Below, in pieces: positions 52,327 to 62,800 of a stretch of DNA of 64,000 nucleotides. The DNA is taken from positions 45,289 to 109,288 of the forward strand of contig NZ_AUJO01000002.1 of assembly GCF_000424265.1 (NCBI RefSeq). The letters run 5' to 3'. The position numbers and the translations under genes are program-made. Positions within the stretch are counted from its first letter, which is position 1; every line of letters begins with the position of its first letter. The notes under the pieces are model-generated. The model was given only the letters and a program-made list of their open reading frames with translations, was not told the origin of the DNA and ran no database searches. This DNA is from Butyrivibrio sp. WCD3002. GTDB lineage: Bacteria > Bacillota > Clostridia > Lachnospirales > Lachnospiraceae.

Positions 52327-52472
52327 AACAGCAAGAATTCATACAATGATGGTTCATTTTAGTATAGAGGAAACCCTCCGCAGATAATAAGATTATTAGT
52401 GGGTATATGCAAGCAAAAGCTTGCTGTCAGAGAATGGAAAGGGCTTCTTTGACAACTTTGGGAGGTAAAAAA

Positions 52473-53657
52473 ATGAATAATCTAATCTACGTGGTGTACC
52501 TTATCCTGCCTGTAGTTTTGCTTTGGGGAGCAAAGCCGGCAAAAAGAGGAGAATGGAACACCGAATTCTTGTCTCTGGAGCAAACAAAGGCTCTTCAGGG
52601 ATTTCTTGCACTTTGCATCATGCTTCATCATGTCAGCCAGAAAAGATGCGCATCCTGGATTTGGCCACAGAACCGTATAATCCACGGTCTTGATATTTTC
52701 GTGGACATGGGATATCTCTTAGTAGCCGTATTCCTTTTCTTTAACGGCTATGGTGTCTACAAAAGCTTTCACGCAAAAGAAAACTACTTAAAGGGCTTCT
52801 TTTCAAGAAGAGTTCTTCCTGTAATCCTGTCCTTCTACACAACGGGACTTATCTTCTTCGTAGCAAGACTTCTTCTTAAAGAGAAAATGGATACACAGCT
52901 TAAGATCTTCTATCTCACAGGAATTAAGCTCTGCAATCCCAATACATGGTACGTTATCGTACTTCCGTTCTTCTACATGGCATTCTATTTTGCCTTCAGA
53001 TTCATCAAAAAGGACGGCCTTGCAACTGCTGTAGCCTGCGGCTTCGTATTTGCCTACATGCTCTTTGCCACAACCATCGATCACAACGATTTCTGGATCC
53101 GCGGACAGTGGTGGTACAACTGCGTTCACCTTTTTGCTGTAGGAATTATCTTTGCAAAGTTTGAAAACAAGATCATACCTCACCTTAAAAAGTTTTACTG
53201 GGTATATCTGATCCTTGCTCTTGCGCTCATGATTCCTATGATCAATTTCTCAAACGGCATCTGCAACGTCTTCTCCTACTATGGAGAAAACTGGGGCGCT
53301 CCCGATACAGTATTCAGACGCCGCGTATGTCTCGCATCACAGATGCTGCCTACCTGCAACTTTGTATTCTGCATCCTGCTCCTTGGCATGAAGCTCAGAA
53401 TCGGCAATAAGTTCATCAAGTTCATGGGAACAATAACTCTTGAGTTCTACCTGATCCACGGACTTTTCGTAGAGCTCTTCACCTACGAATTTGACGGCAA
53501 GGCAAAGGGAATCTATCCCATCCAGAACCTGCTTCTTTATGTAGTAGTTGTTTTTGCTCTGGGACTTCCTTCAGCAATCCTGCTTAAGAAGCTTCACAAT
53601 CTTATACTTGGGAAAAATAAGAACAGTATAAAAATAGAGGCTTCCAAAGCCGCTTGA
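52473..53657 (+). CDS. Acyltransferase family 3 membrane protein
   Basis: 394 residues, about ten TM segments, of the Acyl_transf_3/OafA-like group: QGFLALCIMLHHVSQKR carries the catalytic-type His in helix 1, with later LFFNGYGVYKSF, WWYNCVHLFAVGI and EFYLIHGLFVELF. It probably O-acetylates a surface glycan or acts as a membrane carbohydrate acetyltransferase. I start at ATG 52473 (GGGAGG 7 bases upstream) and not at earlier in-frame starts. Terminator follows. Confidence 0.88.
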   Translation: MNNLIYVVYLILPVVLLWGAKPAKRGEWNTEFLSLEQTKALQGFLALCIMLHHVSQKRCASWIWPQNRIIHGLDIFVDMGYLLVAVFLFFNGYGVYKSFHAKENYLKGFFSRRVLPVILSFYTTGLIFFVARLLLKEKMDTQLKIFYLTGIKLCNPNTWYVIVLPFFYMAFYFAFRFIKKDGLATAVACGFVFAYMLFATTIDHNDFWIRGQWWYNCVHLFAVGIIFAKFENKIIPHLKKFYWVYLILALALMIPMINFSNGICNVFSYYGENWGAPDTVFRRRVCLASQMLPTCNFVFCILLLGMKLRIGNKFIKFMGTITLEFYLIHGLFVELFTYEFDGKAKGIYPIQNLLLYVVVVFALGLPSAILLKKLHNLILGKNKNSIKIEASKAA

Positions 53658-53684
53658 AAAGAATAAAATACAGATAAAAAATCC

Positions 53685-53724
53685 ATCGCCGGATTGGCTT
53701 CCCTTAGCCGCTCCGGCGATTTTT
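53685..53724 (+). terminator. terminator of the acyltransferase gene
   Basis: ATCGCCGGA (53685-53693) pairs with TCCGGCGAT (53712-53720), then TTTT. It overlaps the 3' end of the truncated opposing gene. Confidence 0.8.
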
Positions 53725-54477
53725 CATGCCATGCCACCGGGTGCCACCGGGGACGGAAAAATGATAGTTTTGGTCGCTTATAAAACAGAAAACATCGTTG
53801 TATGCATAGGTGTACACTCCAAGCTGCAAAGTCACAAGAGCGTTTAGGAACGTGAAGTAATCGATTTTTCTGTAAAGGAGCATGAAAATTCCAAGAGCAA
53901 ACAGAAGGCAGGAATAGATAAAAAAGAATCCGCCTATAAAAATAGATAGTCTTTGATATTGGAAGAAATTATGGACAAGCTCGCGCTTCGTTCCGAAATA
54001 AACAGGGTGAATCCCCTTAAATGCATTTTTTTCAGGAATATTAAAGGTAATGGAAAGCTCGTGTGGGTACGTTCCGTCCTCAATGGCGATCATGTTGTAT
54101 TTCTTTGGTACAAAAAGACCCTTGTCGCTGTATTCGGTACCATAAGAATAAACGGTCTCTCCATCTATCTTTACCTCCACTGAGGCAAGACTGTTCTTAA
54201 ACATGATCGTAGGCGATATCAGATTGGTGGCGGGTATAGTATTTGTAATCGTAATCGTCTCGCCCTTGTAGGTCTCGCCCACAGGGAACTCAGATAGCGT
54301 AACTTCTTTATATACCTTGTTTCCACGCTGAACAGACCAGCCCGAGCTGAGCTGACTATAATGATCTGACCTTATTGAATTAAGCAGGTCGCTTCCGAAA
54401 ACAAGTAAAACCGCACCAACGAAAGTCATGAGTATCGTAAGCACCAGCATCCTTCTTTTAATAGATGCTTTTTTCAT
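53704..54477 (-). pseudogene. 7TM-DISM-like sensor gene, 3'-truncated
   Basis: 257 codons: N-terminal TM anchor, an extracytoplasmic beta-domain of the 7TMR-DISM type (FPVGETYKGETITITNTIPA, IDGETVYSYGTEYS, KYNMIAIEDG) and only about two to three following TM helices, then the frame changes character at FSVPGGTRWHGMKNRRSG, which is the translation of a REP-like sequence and the opposing terminator. The expected rest of the 7TM region and any GGDEF output are absent. It lies downstream of the macro-NADAR gene, 29 bases away, on the same strand. Confidence 0.75.
53731..53756. repeat. REP-like sequence truncating the 7TM-DISM gene
   Basis: ATGCCACCGGGTGCCACCGG then GGACGG; a tandem TGCCACCGG pair followed by GGACGG of the kind seen around RAYT/IS200-like elements in clostridia (by memory). 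No transposase present. Confidence 0.55.
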
Positions 54478-54506
54478 GAATACTGCCTGAACCTTCCCTG
54501 TATTGA

Positions 54507-55946
54507 CTATTCCTGCAACTTTCTAATACAATCACGAACGCCCATAAGCACAAAGCCAAGGACATTCTCACTTTGCTTTTCCGACTTGTATGCGCGCCAT
54601 TCCTGAGGTAAAGTCTTGAGCTCGCCCTCAGGTGTAACCAGCTCGCTCTCCTTCATGCCTGCGCCGTAAACATCATCAAAAGGGCTTGCCTCAATCAGCA
54701 CATCTTCGCCTGTGGCAAGAAGTGCCTTTGCAAACTCTTCATCACAAAGAGCTCTCATATAGAAGCCCCTGAAAATTATCTCTTTAAATGCAGCTCTCCA
54801 GGTATTCTCATCATAATTCTGAATGCTGCGTCCGGCTTTCTTACACTTCTGAGGATCAGCCTCATCCATTATGATTTTGTAGGAATCGTAATCTCCAAAA
54901 AGAAGAGCCTGTTCAGATATCATGTACTGCTCTGCAGTTACATACTTTCGACCATTTATCATAATGGGCTTACCTGCATGCCAGCTTGAAAGGATGCTGT
55001 TATCGCTGCTAGCGGTATCGTGCCAGAAGCAGGTATACTTGTGCTGTTTTCCCTGCTCCACCTCAGAAATAAGCCAGTTTATATCATAGCGGTTCCAAAG
55101 CTTAAGACCATCAAGGCTTTCAAAAGTATCAGAAGCTGTCCGGGCAGCACTGTCTACTCCGGTATCGCTGTCAGTCTCGGTATCACCGTCAACCCCAGCC
55201 TCACTCTCATTCAAGGCCTCGTCAGCTGCCGTCTCATCTGAGCTGGCATCTTCAGCCGCAGCGTCATCAGTAATCTCTTCCAGGTCTGCAGGCTCTTCTG
55301 TGCTTTTGACATCGTCCGAAGAATTATCATCAGTAGAAGGAGCTTCTTCAGCCTTTTCTACAGTCTCTTCAATTACCTCTTCCGTCTTTTCCTCAGTATC
55401 TGCCGCCTTACTCTTTTTCACCGGTTTCTTCTTTGGAGCAGCCGCCTTTATTTCTTCAGAATAAGCATTAAGGTACAGATCATCCGTAACAACCCAGCAT
55501 ATATCATCAAATGCATCGGGATTCTTTTTTATAAAATCATTAACCGCAGCCACAGCCACCTTTGCAGCACGCTCAACGGGATAGCCGAGCTCTCCGGTGG
55601 ATAAGGAGCAGAAGGCAAGCTTTCTGATTTTGTTTTCAGCCGCAATAGTAAGGGCACTTGTATAGCAGGAACGAAGCAGCTCACGCTCGCCTGCCGTTCC
55701 GCCCATCCATACAGGTCCCACAGAATGAATGATATAATCGCATGGAAGATTGTAACCATAGGTCAGTCTGGAGTCACCGGTTTCACAGCCGTTAAGCCTG
55801 CGACACTCTGTCCTTAACTGCGGTCCCGCAGCCCTGTGTATCAGGCCATCTATTCCTCCGCCCCCAAGAAGTGAATTGTTTGCACAGTTTACAATAGCGT
55901 CAAAATCAGTAACCTTGGTTATATCGTCCTTAATAACTCGAATCAT
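54507..55946 (-). CDS. Macro domain - NADAR domain fusion protein
   Basis: 479 residues. Macro domain at 1-170: VIKDDITKVTDFDAIVNCAN, then GGGGIDGLIHRAAG (28-41) and SLSTGELGYPVE, which line an ADP-ribose pocket of the O-acetyl-ADP-ribose deacetylase type. A Lys/Glu/Asp-rich acidic linker (171-285) joins a NADAR/YbiA-like domain (304-479): FWHD, SILSSWHAG, YVTAEQYMISEQALLFGD, WRAAFKEIIFRGF and LIEASPFDDVYGAG. Both modules act on NAD-derived ADP-ribose; NADAR proteins are known for ADP-ribosyl-guanosine or riboflavin-intermediate glycosidase chemistry. The fusion implies a multi-step ADP-ribose removal or detoxification enzyme. Ribosome site GGGGG. No DarT-like toxin adjoins it. Confidence 0.92.
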   Translation of the reverse strand: MIRVIKDDITKVTDFDAIVNCANNSLLGGGGIDGLIHRAAGPQLRTECRRLNGCETGDSRLTYGYNLPCDYIIHSVGPVWMGGTAGERELLRSCYTSALTIAAENKIRKLAFCSLSTGELGYPVERAAKVAVAAVNDFIKKNPDAFDDICWVVTDDLYLNAYSEEIKAAAPKKKPVKKSKAADTEEKTEEVIEETVEKAEEAPSTDDNSSDDVKSTEEPADLEEITDDAAAEDASSDETAADEALNESEAGVDGDTETDSDTGVDSAARTASDTFESLDGLKLWNRYDINWLISEVEQGKQHKYTCFWHDTASSDNSILSSWHAGKPIMINGRKYVTAEQYMISEQALLFGDYDSYKIIMDEADPQKCKKAGRSIQNYDENTWRAAFKEIIFRGFYMRALCDEEFAKALLATGEDVLIEASPFDDVYGAGMKESELVTPEGELKTLPQEWRAYKSEKQSENVLGFVLMGVRDCIRKLQE

Positions 55947-56110
55947 CTTATCCCCCTTAAGACAGATATTATTTACGTTATTTCATTCAACAGACAAAAA
56001 TATATTTTAATTATAATACGAAAAAGTCCATGATTCTCGCTTTTAACGATAAATTTTTTATAAATAAACAGTCCGTATATACACGGCTTAATATTATCTT
56101 TTTATCGTAC

Positions 56111-56149
56111 ATAATAAAAGCGGTAACCCTTATGACCGGATTACCGCTT
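56111..56149 (-). terminator. terminator of the 56159 gene
   Basis: Minus strand AAGCGGTAA (56141-56149) pairs with TTACCGCTT (56118-56126), then TTTTATTAT. The 212-base gap 55947-56158 holds only this. Confidence 0.8.
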
Positions 56150-56158
56150 GTCAGTGCG

Positions 56159-56521
56159 TTATAGATTATTCAGCGCATTGCTCATTGCAATATTTACTTT
56201 TTCATTCATACTGTCAGTTATCTGCTCCGAAAGCATATCCAGGATTCTACTGCTTCCCTTTGAAAAAGTCATAGCCGATGATTTATCCTGCAGGTCACTT
56301 TTCGCATCATCCTTATGGTCAAACTCATATCTGACCCTCATCCCATCACTAAGTGTGCGCATTGCCTGCATCGAATCATAGGTCTTTGCGAAAACATCAC
56401 CAAACTCCTCTTTCGCTTTGGAAACATTTTCACTGCTTGTGTTCGAACTCTTGGATATAGATTCCGGATTCAGGTACAGATCAGTCAACCTGCCCATAGA
56501 CGCAGCTAAATTGTAGCTCAT
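56159..56521 (-). CDS. Small hypothetical protein
   Basis: 120 residues, soluble, no signal peptide, rich in Ser, Asn, Asp and Met, mostly predicted helical (NVSKAKEEFGDVFAKTYDSM, ILDMLSEQITDSMNEKVNIA). Not recognised. Its size and helical character resemble small secreted-substrate or flagellar-accessory type proteins, but nothing in the neighbourhood supports either. Good ribosome site GGGAGG and a terminator show it is a real gene. The 252-base gap to hflX holds no other feature I can support. Confidence 0.75.
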   Translation of the reverse strand: MSYNLAASMGRLTDLYLNPESISKSSNTSSENVSKAKEEFGDVFAKTYDSMQAMRTLSDGMRVRYEFDHKDDAKSDLQDKSSAMTFSKGSSRILDMLSEQITDSMNEKVNIAMSNALNNL

Positions 56522-56773
56522 AGGCGCCTCCCTTCGAAATCCATTTCTATAAAATATTTTATCACATCTGCAAAATATGTATCGGCATTCACTGCTGTTT
56601 TAATAATTCTTTAATCAAAATTTATATTTTAAAAATATTTTCTTTAACGGAGCATAAGTTTAAAGTGTTCCACTGCTTTACAACCCGCAGTAGTTCTGAT
56701 AACTTTAAAAATGATGTATAAAAATCGTTGTTTTAGGGCAAACTTAATGCCAATTACTAGTTGAAAGGGCTAT

Positions 56774-58099
56774 ATGAAAATACAGAGCATAATCGTAAAT
56801 GAAGAAGCCATGAAGACTCCCGGTGCCATTCTTGTGGGCCTTATGCATGGCAATATTAATGATTCAAAATTTGAAAGGTCAATGAACGAGCTTGAAGCGC
56901 TTACAACTGCCTGCGATCTTGAGGTAAAGGGAACAGTCACTCAGACCCTTCCTCACCCTGACCATGGCACCTTTATCGGCAGCGGTAAGGTGGAGGAGCT
57001 GAAGAACCTTATAAATATGCTTGATGCGGACATTGTCATCTTTGGAGATACACTCTCTCCAATTCAGATAAGGAATCTTGAAAACATTCTGGATACGGAA
57101 GTAATCGATCGCACAGGCCTGATACTCCAGATATTTGCTAAAAGAGCACGAACCAGAGAATCCAGAATGCAGGTTGAGTACGCGCAGCTTCAATTCATGC
57201 TTCCAAGACTTGCAGGTATGCGAACAGAGCTCAGCAGGCAGGGAGGCGGCAGCGGCAGACTTTCCAATAAGGGTGCCGGTGAGAAGAAGCTGGAGCTGGA
57301 CAGACGTCGCATTGAGAAAAGAATGGCGGAGCTTCGAAGAGAGCTTGAAGCAGTTGAAAGAGAACGCGATACCCAGCGTTCAAAGAGAATGTCCGGAGAT
57401 ATACCGAGGATTTCCCTTGTAGGCTATACAAACGCAGGAAAATCAACTCTTCTGAATGCCATGCTTACAAAAAGTCATGCAGACAATGCCGAGAGCAAGA
57501 TGGTTCTCCAAAAGGATATGCTTTTTGCAACTCTCGACACCACTGTAAGACGAATCGATATGCCTGGGCATAAGCCGTTTCTTTTATCTGACACCGTTGG
57601 ATTTATAGATGAGCTTCCCACCACGTTGGTAAAGGCATTCCGCTCAACTCTTTCAGAGGCTGTGTATGCGGATCTTTTGCTTGAAGTCATAGATTTCTCA
57701 GATCCAGACTACCTTAATCAGATTGAAGTCACAGAGAAAACTCTCCGTGATATAGGCGCAGGCGAAATTCCGATAATTTATGTTTTTAATAAGGCGGATG
57801 TAGTAATCGGAAGTGCGGAGCATGCTGCCATGACCATTCCTCATGTAAGAAATGACAGAATCTATATGTCAGCCGAGAACATGATTGGACTTGAGGAGCT
57901 GATAACTCTCATTGAGAAAACCCTTGAGGGCGAGCGAATAAATGCGGAATTCCTCATCCCCTACTCCGACGGTCAGGCCCTCCACGACATCTCAACCCGC
58001 TCGGATGTTATAGACACAGCTTATGAAGAAGACGGCACTCATCTTACAGTCAAGTGCAGCAAGAAGATGATCATGGAATATATGCCATATACAATTTAA
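56774..58099 (+). CDS. hflX: Ribosome-associated GTPase HflX
   Basis: 441 residues. N-terminal HflX domain (LPHPDHGTFIGSGKVEEL, then IQIRNLENILDTEVIDRTGL) with the glycine-rich RQGGGSGRLSNKGAGEKK region and coiled-coil helix, then a TrmE-Era-EngA-like G domain: GYTNAGKST (G1), DTVGFIDELP (G3), NKADVV (G4). It splits or rescues stalled ribosomes under stress. Strong family match at normal length. Confidence 0.96.
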   Translation: MKIQSIIVNEEAMKTPGAILVGLMHGNINDSKFERSMNELEALTTACDLEVKGTVTQTLPHPDHGTFIGSGKVEELKNLINMLDADIVIFGDTLSPIQIRNLENILDTEVIDRTGLILQIFAKRARTRESRMQVEYAQLQFMLPRLAGMRTELSRQGGGSGRLSNKGAGEKKLELDRRRIEKRMAELRRELEAVERERDTQRSKRMSGDIPRISLVGYTNAGKSTLLNAMLTKSHADNAESKMVLQKDMLFATLDTTVRRIDMPGHKPFLLSDTVGFIDELPTTLVKAFRSTLSEAVYADLLLEVIDFSDPDYLNQIEVTEKTLRDIGAGEIPIIYVFNKADVVIGSAEHAAMTIPHVRNDRIYMSAENMIGLEELITLIEKTLEGERINAEFLIPYSDGQALHDISTRSDVIDTAYEEDGTHLTVKCSKKMIMEYMPYTI

Positions 58100-58107
58100 G
58101 AGCCTTC

Positions 58108-58145
58108 AAAAAGCGCACCGTTTTTCCGATGCGCTTTCTTTTTAT
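58108..58145. terminator. bidirectional terminator between hflX and malQ
   Basis: AAAGCGCACCG (58110-58120) pairs with CGATGCGCTTT (58127-58137), one mismatch; T-runs follow on both strands. Confidence 0.8.
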
Positions 58146-58148
58146 AAC

Positions 58149-59663
58149 TTATTCTTTCTCATCCTCATCTGAAATATCCTGAGGAACTCTGCTATAAGTT
58201 GATACCAAAAGGTTGATACTTCTGGCAAGGTCCTCGGAAAGGAAGTTTGGTGTAAGTCTCCACTGCCAGTTACCCTCAGCGGTACCCGGCGTATTTATTC
58301 TCGCTTCTTTCCCTTTACAGAGATAATCCTGCAAAGGGACAATACAAAGATCCGCAACTGATCTATATGCTTCTCTGATAATATCCCACACAAAAGCACC
58401 ATAATCCGTATTCATGGAATTGATATAGCGCCTTGTAAAATCACGCTCTCCATCATTTATCTCCTGCACCCAGGCAAAGGTAGGCGTATTGTCATGGGTT
58501 CCTGTATATACGACACTGTTTTTCGTATGTCTGTGGTTCACATAGATGCTGTCCCAGCTTGTAAAGCCATACTGCAGCACTTTCATTCCGGGAAGTCCAG
58601 TGTCCTCTAAGAGCTTCACGTTCTCTTCAGTGGTATTTCCGAGATCCTCAGCAATCATATTAAGGTCACCCAGCTTCTTTTTAAGCACCTTAAAAAGATC
58701 CATACCGGGTCCCTTTTCCAGCTTACCATTCTTGGCAGTCTCATCTCCATAAGGAACTGCATAGTATTCTGCAAAGCCGTGGAAATGATCGATTCTTATC
58801 ACATCAAAAAGTTCTCTGTTTCTCTCTATTCTCTTAACCCACCAGGAGTAGTCATCCTTCTTAAGACCTGCCCAGTCATATATAGGATTACCCCAGAGCT
58901 GTCCTGTGGGTGAAAACGCATCGGGAGGACATCCTGCCACAACAGTGGGTACAAGATCCTTATCCATCATGAATACTTCCGGATGTGACCAGCTGTCAGC
59001 ACTGTCCATTGCAACATAAAAAGGCATATCGCCAATTATCTTTACTTTATGGGCATGGGCATATTTCTTTAGCTTCTCCCACTGCTCTTCGAATTTGTAT
59101 TGTATAAAAAAGATAAACTCTATTTCATCCTTCTGATCCTTTTTAACCTTATCAAGAGCCTTCTTATCTCTGGCTTTAAGGTCATCAGGCCAGTCAAGCC
59201 AGGATTTTCCCTCCTGAAGATCCTTTATAACACTAAAAAGAGCATAGTCCTCAAGCCAGAAGCTCTCTTTTTTCTTAAATGCCTTAAAATCATCAGGAAC
59301 AGCCTCTTTAAAGCGTTCAAATGCCTTTCTTAGTATAACAGTCCTATTTTCATATAGTTTGCCGTAATCGACCTTCTCCTGATCATTTCCAAAGTCTATA
59401 CCATTAACATCATCCCAGGTAAGAAGTCCCTCTTCTATCAAAGTCTCCGGGGATATAAAATAAGAATTCCCCGCAAAAGCAGAAAAGGGCTGATAGGGTG
59501 AATTACCAAATCCCGTAGGTCCCAGAGGTAAAACCTGCCAGTAGCCCTGCGCTGCTTTCTCAAGGAAATCCACAAACTCATAAGCTTCTCTTGAAAAACA
59601 TCCTATTCCAAACTTAGACGCCAGCGAAAACACTGGCATCAAAATTCCGCTCTCTCTGTTCAT
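58149..59663 (-). CDS. malQ: 4-alpha-glucanotransferase (GH77)
   Basis: 504 residues. Disproportionates alpha-1,4 glucans in the cytosol during maltodextrin or glycogen metabolism. GH77 marks: SGILMPVFSLASKFGIGCFS, GPTGFGNSPYQPFSAFAGN, VIRIDHFHGFAEYY (nucleophile Asp), MIAEDLGNTTEEN (acid/base Glu) and YTGTHDNTPTF. The ATG at 59663 with GGAGGAG upstream is favoured over a GTG 6 bases before, which touches the site. Monocistronic. Confidence 0.96.
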   Translation of the reverse strand: MNRESGILMPVFSLASKFGIGCFSREAYEFVDFLEKAAQGYWQVLPLGPTGFGNSPYQPFSAFAGNSYFISPETLIEEGLLTWDDVNGIDFGNDQEKVDYGKLYENRTVILRKAFERFKEAVPDDFKAFKKKESFWLEDYALFSVIKDLQEGKSWLDWPDDLKARDKKALDKVKKDQKDEIEFIFFIQYKFEEQWEKLKKYAHAHKVKIIGDMPFYVAMDSADSWSHPEVFMMDKDLVPTVVAGCPPDAFSPTGQLWGNPIYDWAGLKKDDYSWWVKRIERNRELFDVIRIDHFHGFAEYYAVPYGDETAKNGKLEKGPGMDLFKVLKKKLGDLNMIAEDLGNTTEENVKLLEDTGLPGMKVLQYGFTSWDSIYVNHRHTKNSVVYTGTHDNTPTFAWVQEINDGERDFTRRYINSMNTDYGAFVWDIIREAYRSVADLCIVPLQDYLCKGKEARINTPGTAEGNWQWRLTPNFLSEDLARSINLLVSTYSRVPQDISDEDEKE

Positions 59664-59796
59664 AACCACTCCTCCTCATTAAGTATAAATGGGCACAATT
59701 TAACCTTTTTCTCCAGTAGATATTCTTTGCCAACAAAAATACATATATTAACTATATCACAATCTGTGTAAAAACGCATTTTTATGTCCTGTATAA

Positions 59797-59830
59797 CGCA
59801 AAAAGAGCGTCACACATGTGACGCTCTTTT
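59797..59830 (-). terminator. terminator of the giant surface-protein gene
   Basis: AAAAGAGCGTCAC and its complement (59801-59830) with TTTTTGCG on the minus strand. Confidence 0.85.
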
Positions 59831-59855
59831 GTTAATTTATAATTGGAATACAGAA

Positions 59856-62800
59856 TTATTCATTCTCTTCCTTTTTTCTTTTACCTACTGCCATAAGTGA
59901 TACTGCTGCGCCGGCTGCAAATACAAGAACAAGTACTCTTGCCGAATTTGTATTGTCTTCTGTGCCACCTCGTCTTGCACCAAGTACAGCGGGTTCCTCT
60001 GTTGCAGGAGTCTCAGCAGGTCTCTTTTCACCAAGGACGGATCCCTGGTTAGTAGAACCACCTTCGTCCGGATCATCATCTACGTTGTCATTCGGAATCT
60101 TCTCGTCATCGTCCGGATCTTTATCCTTCTTCTTTTTCTTATCATCCTTGTCAGGAACCTCTGTATCCTTTGTTACAGTAAGTGTTCCCTCAACTGTTGT
60201 GATATCGTAGTTACCAATATCAGTTGCAGGCTGTCCTTCTACTGATCCATCATAGAGAGCATAAGTAAATGTGTTAGCAACTGAACCGGGATCTGTGATA
60301 GTTCCTGTTACATTGAAGTTAGCACCTTCGCCATGTACAAAGCCTGTCTTTTCACCAAGCTCTGAAGCAGTAATTGTCTTCTCTGTAAGAGGTGTTCCAT
60401 CATAAACCTTGCTTGCTGAACCGGATGTAAGAACAACTTCTCTCTTAAGGACATGAAGGTTACCAATAACCTCTGTAGGATCTGCCTCTAATGTGTCTGC
60501 CTTTTCATTATCTGCTTCAAGATCAAGAGGTGATTCAACCTTAACTCCGGTTTCATGCTTAATTACTGTAAGCTTAAACTGATCAGTAATGTTCTGTGTC
60601 TTACCGTCAAGTGTCATTGAAATATTAAGGTCCTTTGTATGCAGGTAAATAGGATATACACCTACCTTAGTACCATGACCACCTGTGAGATACATTCCGC
60701 TAACTGTTACTGAAAGCTTATCTGTAACTTCCTTAACTACAGGATCGATATTAACAATCTCAGCATTCTCCTCAGCTGAAGCATTTATAGTCATGCTTCC
60801 AAGTGCAGAATCAAGGACGTTACCTAAGCCTTCCTTAAGAGAACTAATAAGTCCGGCATTCTTCATAGCGTTCTTTATTACCTCTGTGTTGACTGTAACA
60901 TCAACTGCCATATTGGCCTTCATGTCAACACCCTGATAATAAACATAAGTATCAAGGCCGTCTTCTTCCTTCTCTGTAGCAAGCTTAATGATAATCTCAT
61001 ACTTCTCTGAACGAGATTCTACGATCAGGTCGCCTTCCTGCTTAGTAATATTGTAATCACAAGCCTTTGTGTTATCCTTCAGTTCGTAAGTATAGAGGTT
61101 CTTACTTGTTCCCTTAACTGTCTGAGTACCGGTGAACTTAAATGTTGCACCTTCACCCTCAACCCAGCCTGAATTTGTCTTAAGCTCAGGAGCTTCTTTT
61201 ACCTCTTCTACACTGATGCCTATAGCATAATCAGCTCTTTGCTCATTTGTAAGAGCTGATCCGTCAAACTCCTTCTTAAGTGTCCATGACTGAAGATTTA
61301 CATCAATAGGTGTAATAGAGAATGTTCCCTGTACAACCTGTATCTTATCAAATCTGCTGTCAATGATAAAACCTTTTTCATTAAGCTTTGTTGCATCAAG
61401 TACAAATGTTTCTCCGGTTGTTTTATTCTTGAGAGTAACTGTTGTTACTTTCTTATTACCTGCCTTACTCTCATCAACGTGTGTAATACCGTTGTTATCA
61501 ACATTCGCAACAACTGTAATATCATAGGTCTTCTCAAGTTCGCTGCCTGTCACATAATCAGCAGTGGTTGAGTTCTGCTTCTTTCCGTTGTAAGGACTGC
61601 TTTCCGAAATAGCCCTTACTGTAAGAGCTGCATCAAAATCTGCTCTCTTGTAGTAAACCTTAAGTACTACAACTCTGGACTCATCTGCTTTAACAATGTC
61701 CTTCCACTGATTTACCTGACCATTTACAAGAGTATAATCAATGTTTTCTGTTCCGATTTTTCTTGTAACAGCTTTTTCCGGCTTAACCTCTACAGGAGCA
61801 CCATCCTCTCCTACAGGAACGTTTATAGCCTTATCATAGGAATCCATGTAATCACTTACGTAAGCGCCATCCTTGTAGCTTAACTTGGCAGGTTCAAAAA
61901 TACCGTCATCATAGGTTCCGTCAGCCTTCTGGAAATAATAATTCACATAATAATTCTTATTTCTGCTTACTGATTTATATTCAGCAATAAACTTCTGGTC
62001 ACCCTCTACAGTAGTTTTCGCGATGTCACTTCTCTGAAGGAGATTACCATTCTCGTCGCGCCAGCCTATGAATTCTCTTACATATCCGTTACTGTCCGTC
62101 TTTGAATCAGGATCATCAATGTTATAAGTAGAATCGCCGTAAGCCTGTCTTACCGCTTCAGGTTTAGCTGTCTCATTGGATGAAATAAGTGTTACCCCAT
62201 CCTCATCAAAATACTCTGTCTTGAATTCCTTAGGCTTCCACTGTGCATAAAATTCTGCACTGGCTATAAGGAATACTGTTTCCTTTTCGCTGTATATCCT
62301 ATCCTCTTCACCGGGATTGGGTACAGCTGCCCAACCTATAAATTCATAATTTTCATTTGTAGTTTCAAATGCATCATCATAACTAAGAACTGTGTAATCA
62401 TGTCCGGTTCTTACATTATTAACAACAGTAGGCTCTACCGGATCTACCTTTCCGCCATAGTTTGCGTGGTAAGTAACTGAAATATCAGCATTTTTTACAT
62501 AACCATCGATGTGGTATGACTTGACAGGATCAGCACTGCCTGATGTATCACCTGCAACATTTTTATAAACAAACCACTTAATATCGCTCCATTCAGCAGA
62601 TCTTGTTGAACCTTTATCATCTTTTATTGTAATACCGGTAAGGAGGGAATCATTTTTAAAATCACTGTTTATAGTATCCTTAGGAATAGTGTTGATAACC
62701 ATATCAATAAGCCCGGATACATAGGGATCCCACAGGTTATGACGCGAATCAATATTACCCTGTAGCTTGCTATAGATATCAAGTTTATCAAGTTCATACA

